From NCBI GenBank assembly GCA_044348085.1, contig JBIKTM010000044.1, positions 1 through 6,406 of the forward strand: 6,406 bases of DNA. The letters are read 5' to 3'. Every line of letters starts with the position of its first letter. Within the stretch, counting starts at the first letter, position 1. The notes below the pieces were generated by a model that saw nothing but the letters and a program-made list of their open reading frames with translations, was not told the DNA's origin and did no database searches. The translations under genes and the position numbers were made by a program. This document shows positions 6,213 to 6,406 of this stretch, piece by piece. The DNA is from Verrucolacustris sp044348085 (GTDB taxonomy: Bacteria; Verrucomicrobiota; Verrucomicrobiia; Methylacidiphilales; Verrucolacustridaceae).

Positions 6213-6406
6213 ATACGGGTGTGGGAGTTCGCCACGCTCTCTTTCCCAGTGACTGGCTATTTGGCGCCTGGACCAATCTCTCGATTCATCCTGCTTTTTC
6301 CTTCGGCTGCCAGTTCCCCGACGCTATTCACCGCCCACGCTTCACGGCGCAGGAGAAGTTTTCGGCCTCATAGCAGGGCCGCCGCGACCATCCCTGATCG
6401 CGATCT
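6213..6406. other. Unassigned stretch upstream of the terminator
   Basis: No gene can be supported here. All three minus-strand frames that could bring in a protein from the right reach a stop (at 6368, 6342 and 6328), and none gives a C-terminus I recognise. A further minus-strand open stretch of 36 codons ends at TAG 6259-6257, without a convincing start or ribosome binding site. The DNA is more GC-rich than the promoter region next to it. It contains a few small inverted repeats, such as a 6-base pair (6252-6257 with 6309-6314) and a 7-pair stem with one G-U near 6382-6401. It could be a 3' untranslated region, the 3' part of a small RNA, or decayed sequence. I found no tRNA T-loop and no tmRNA, RNase P or SRP RNA signature. 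Confidence 0.4.

Noticed and set aside
6285..6325. Resemblance of the minus-strand 'GCAGCCGAAGGAAAAAGCAGG' region to the SRP RNA domain IV loop
   Set aside because: The spacing and the conserved GGUCAGG...GGAAG...AGCA arrangement do not match, and no long flanking hairpin forms.
6052..6373. Plus-strand open frames at 6052-6252 and 6188-6373
   Set aside because: Both read through the terminator stem, and the first also covers the operon promoter. The second would start at a TTG inside the stem. Neither product looks like a protein family.

Overview
The window carries seven protein genes, all on the minus strand, so they read from the right end to the left. They fall into two housekeeping blocks. 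Block one (6034 down to 3308) is a translation and replication operon in the order rplY/ctc (L25), pth, rpsF (S6), ssb, rplI (L9). Block two (3203 down to 1) is an outer-membrane biogenesis pair: bamA (Omp85), then the 5' end of an ompH/skp-type periplasmic chaperone gene cut by the window edge. There are no mobile elements, CRISPR arrays, tRNAs or rRNAs that I can recognise.

The organism is a diderm bacterium, because it has BamA and OmpH/Skp. The L25-pth-S6-(x)-L9 order and an Omp85-OmpH pair are both familiar from the Planctomycetes-Verrucomicrobia-Chlamydiae group; Chlamydia has ctc-pth-rpsF-rpsR-rplI. Here ssb sits where rpsR is usual. BamA is long (995 aa), with lineage-specific inserts, and L25 is of the two-domain CTC type with a Lys/Ala/Glu tail. 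My best guess is Verrucomicrobiota or a close relative, inferred from gene order and protein style only. The genome is of moderate GC content.

Layout from right to left. 6213-6406 has no gene I can support. It ends at a strong minus-strand intrinsic terminator (6175-6212) that closes whatever lies upstream. A clear sigma70-type promoter (-35 at 6086-6091, -10 at 6063-6068, 17-base spacer) then starts the operon about 20 bases before the L25 GTG start. Genes in the operon are tightly spaced: 18 bases L25-pth, a 4-base ATGA overlap pth-rpsF, 10 bases rpsF-ssb and 27 bases ssb-rplI. A 104-base gap follows, without a convincing terminator, before bamA. bamA and ompH are 15 bases apart and both lack a recognisable Shine-Dalgarno sequence.

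The first block makes three ribosomal proteins, the enzyme that recycles peptidyl-tRNA, and the single-strand DNA-binding protein. The second makes the outer-membrane protein insertase and a chaperone that carries its clients. Nothing looks like a new system. The most interesting details are the enlarged, AT-rich POTRA region of BamA, an Asn-to-Arg change at a substrate-binding position in Pth, ssb in the rpsR position, and the unassigned block before the terminator.
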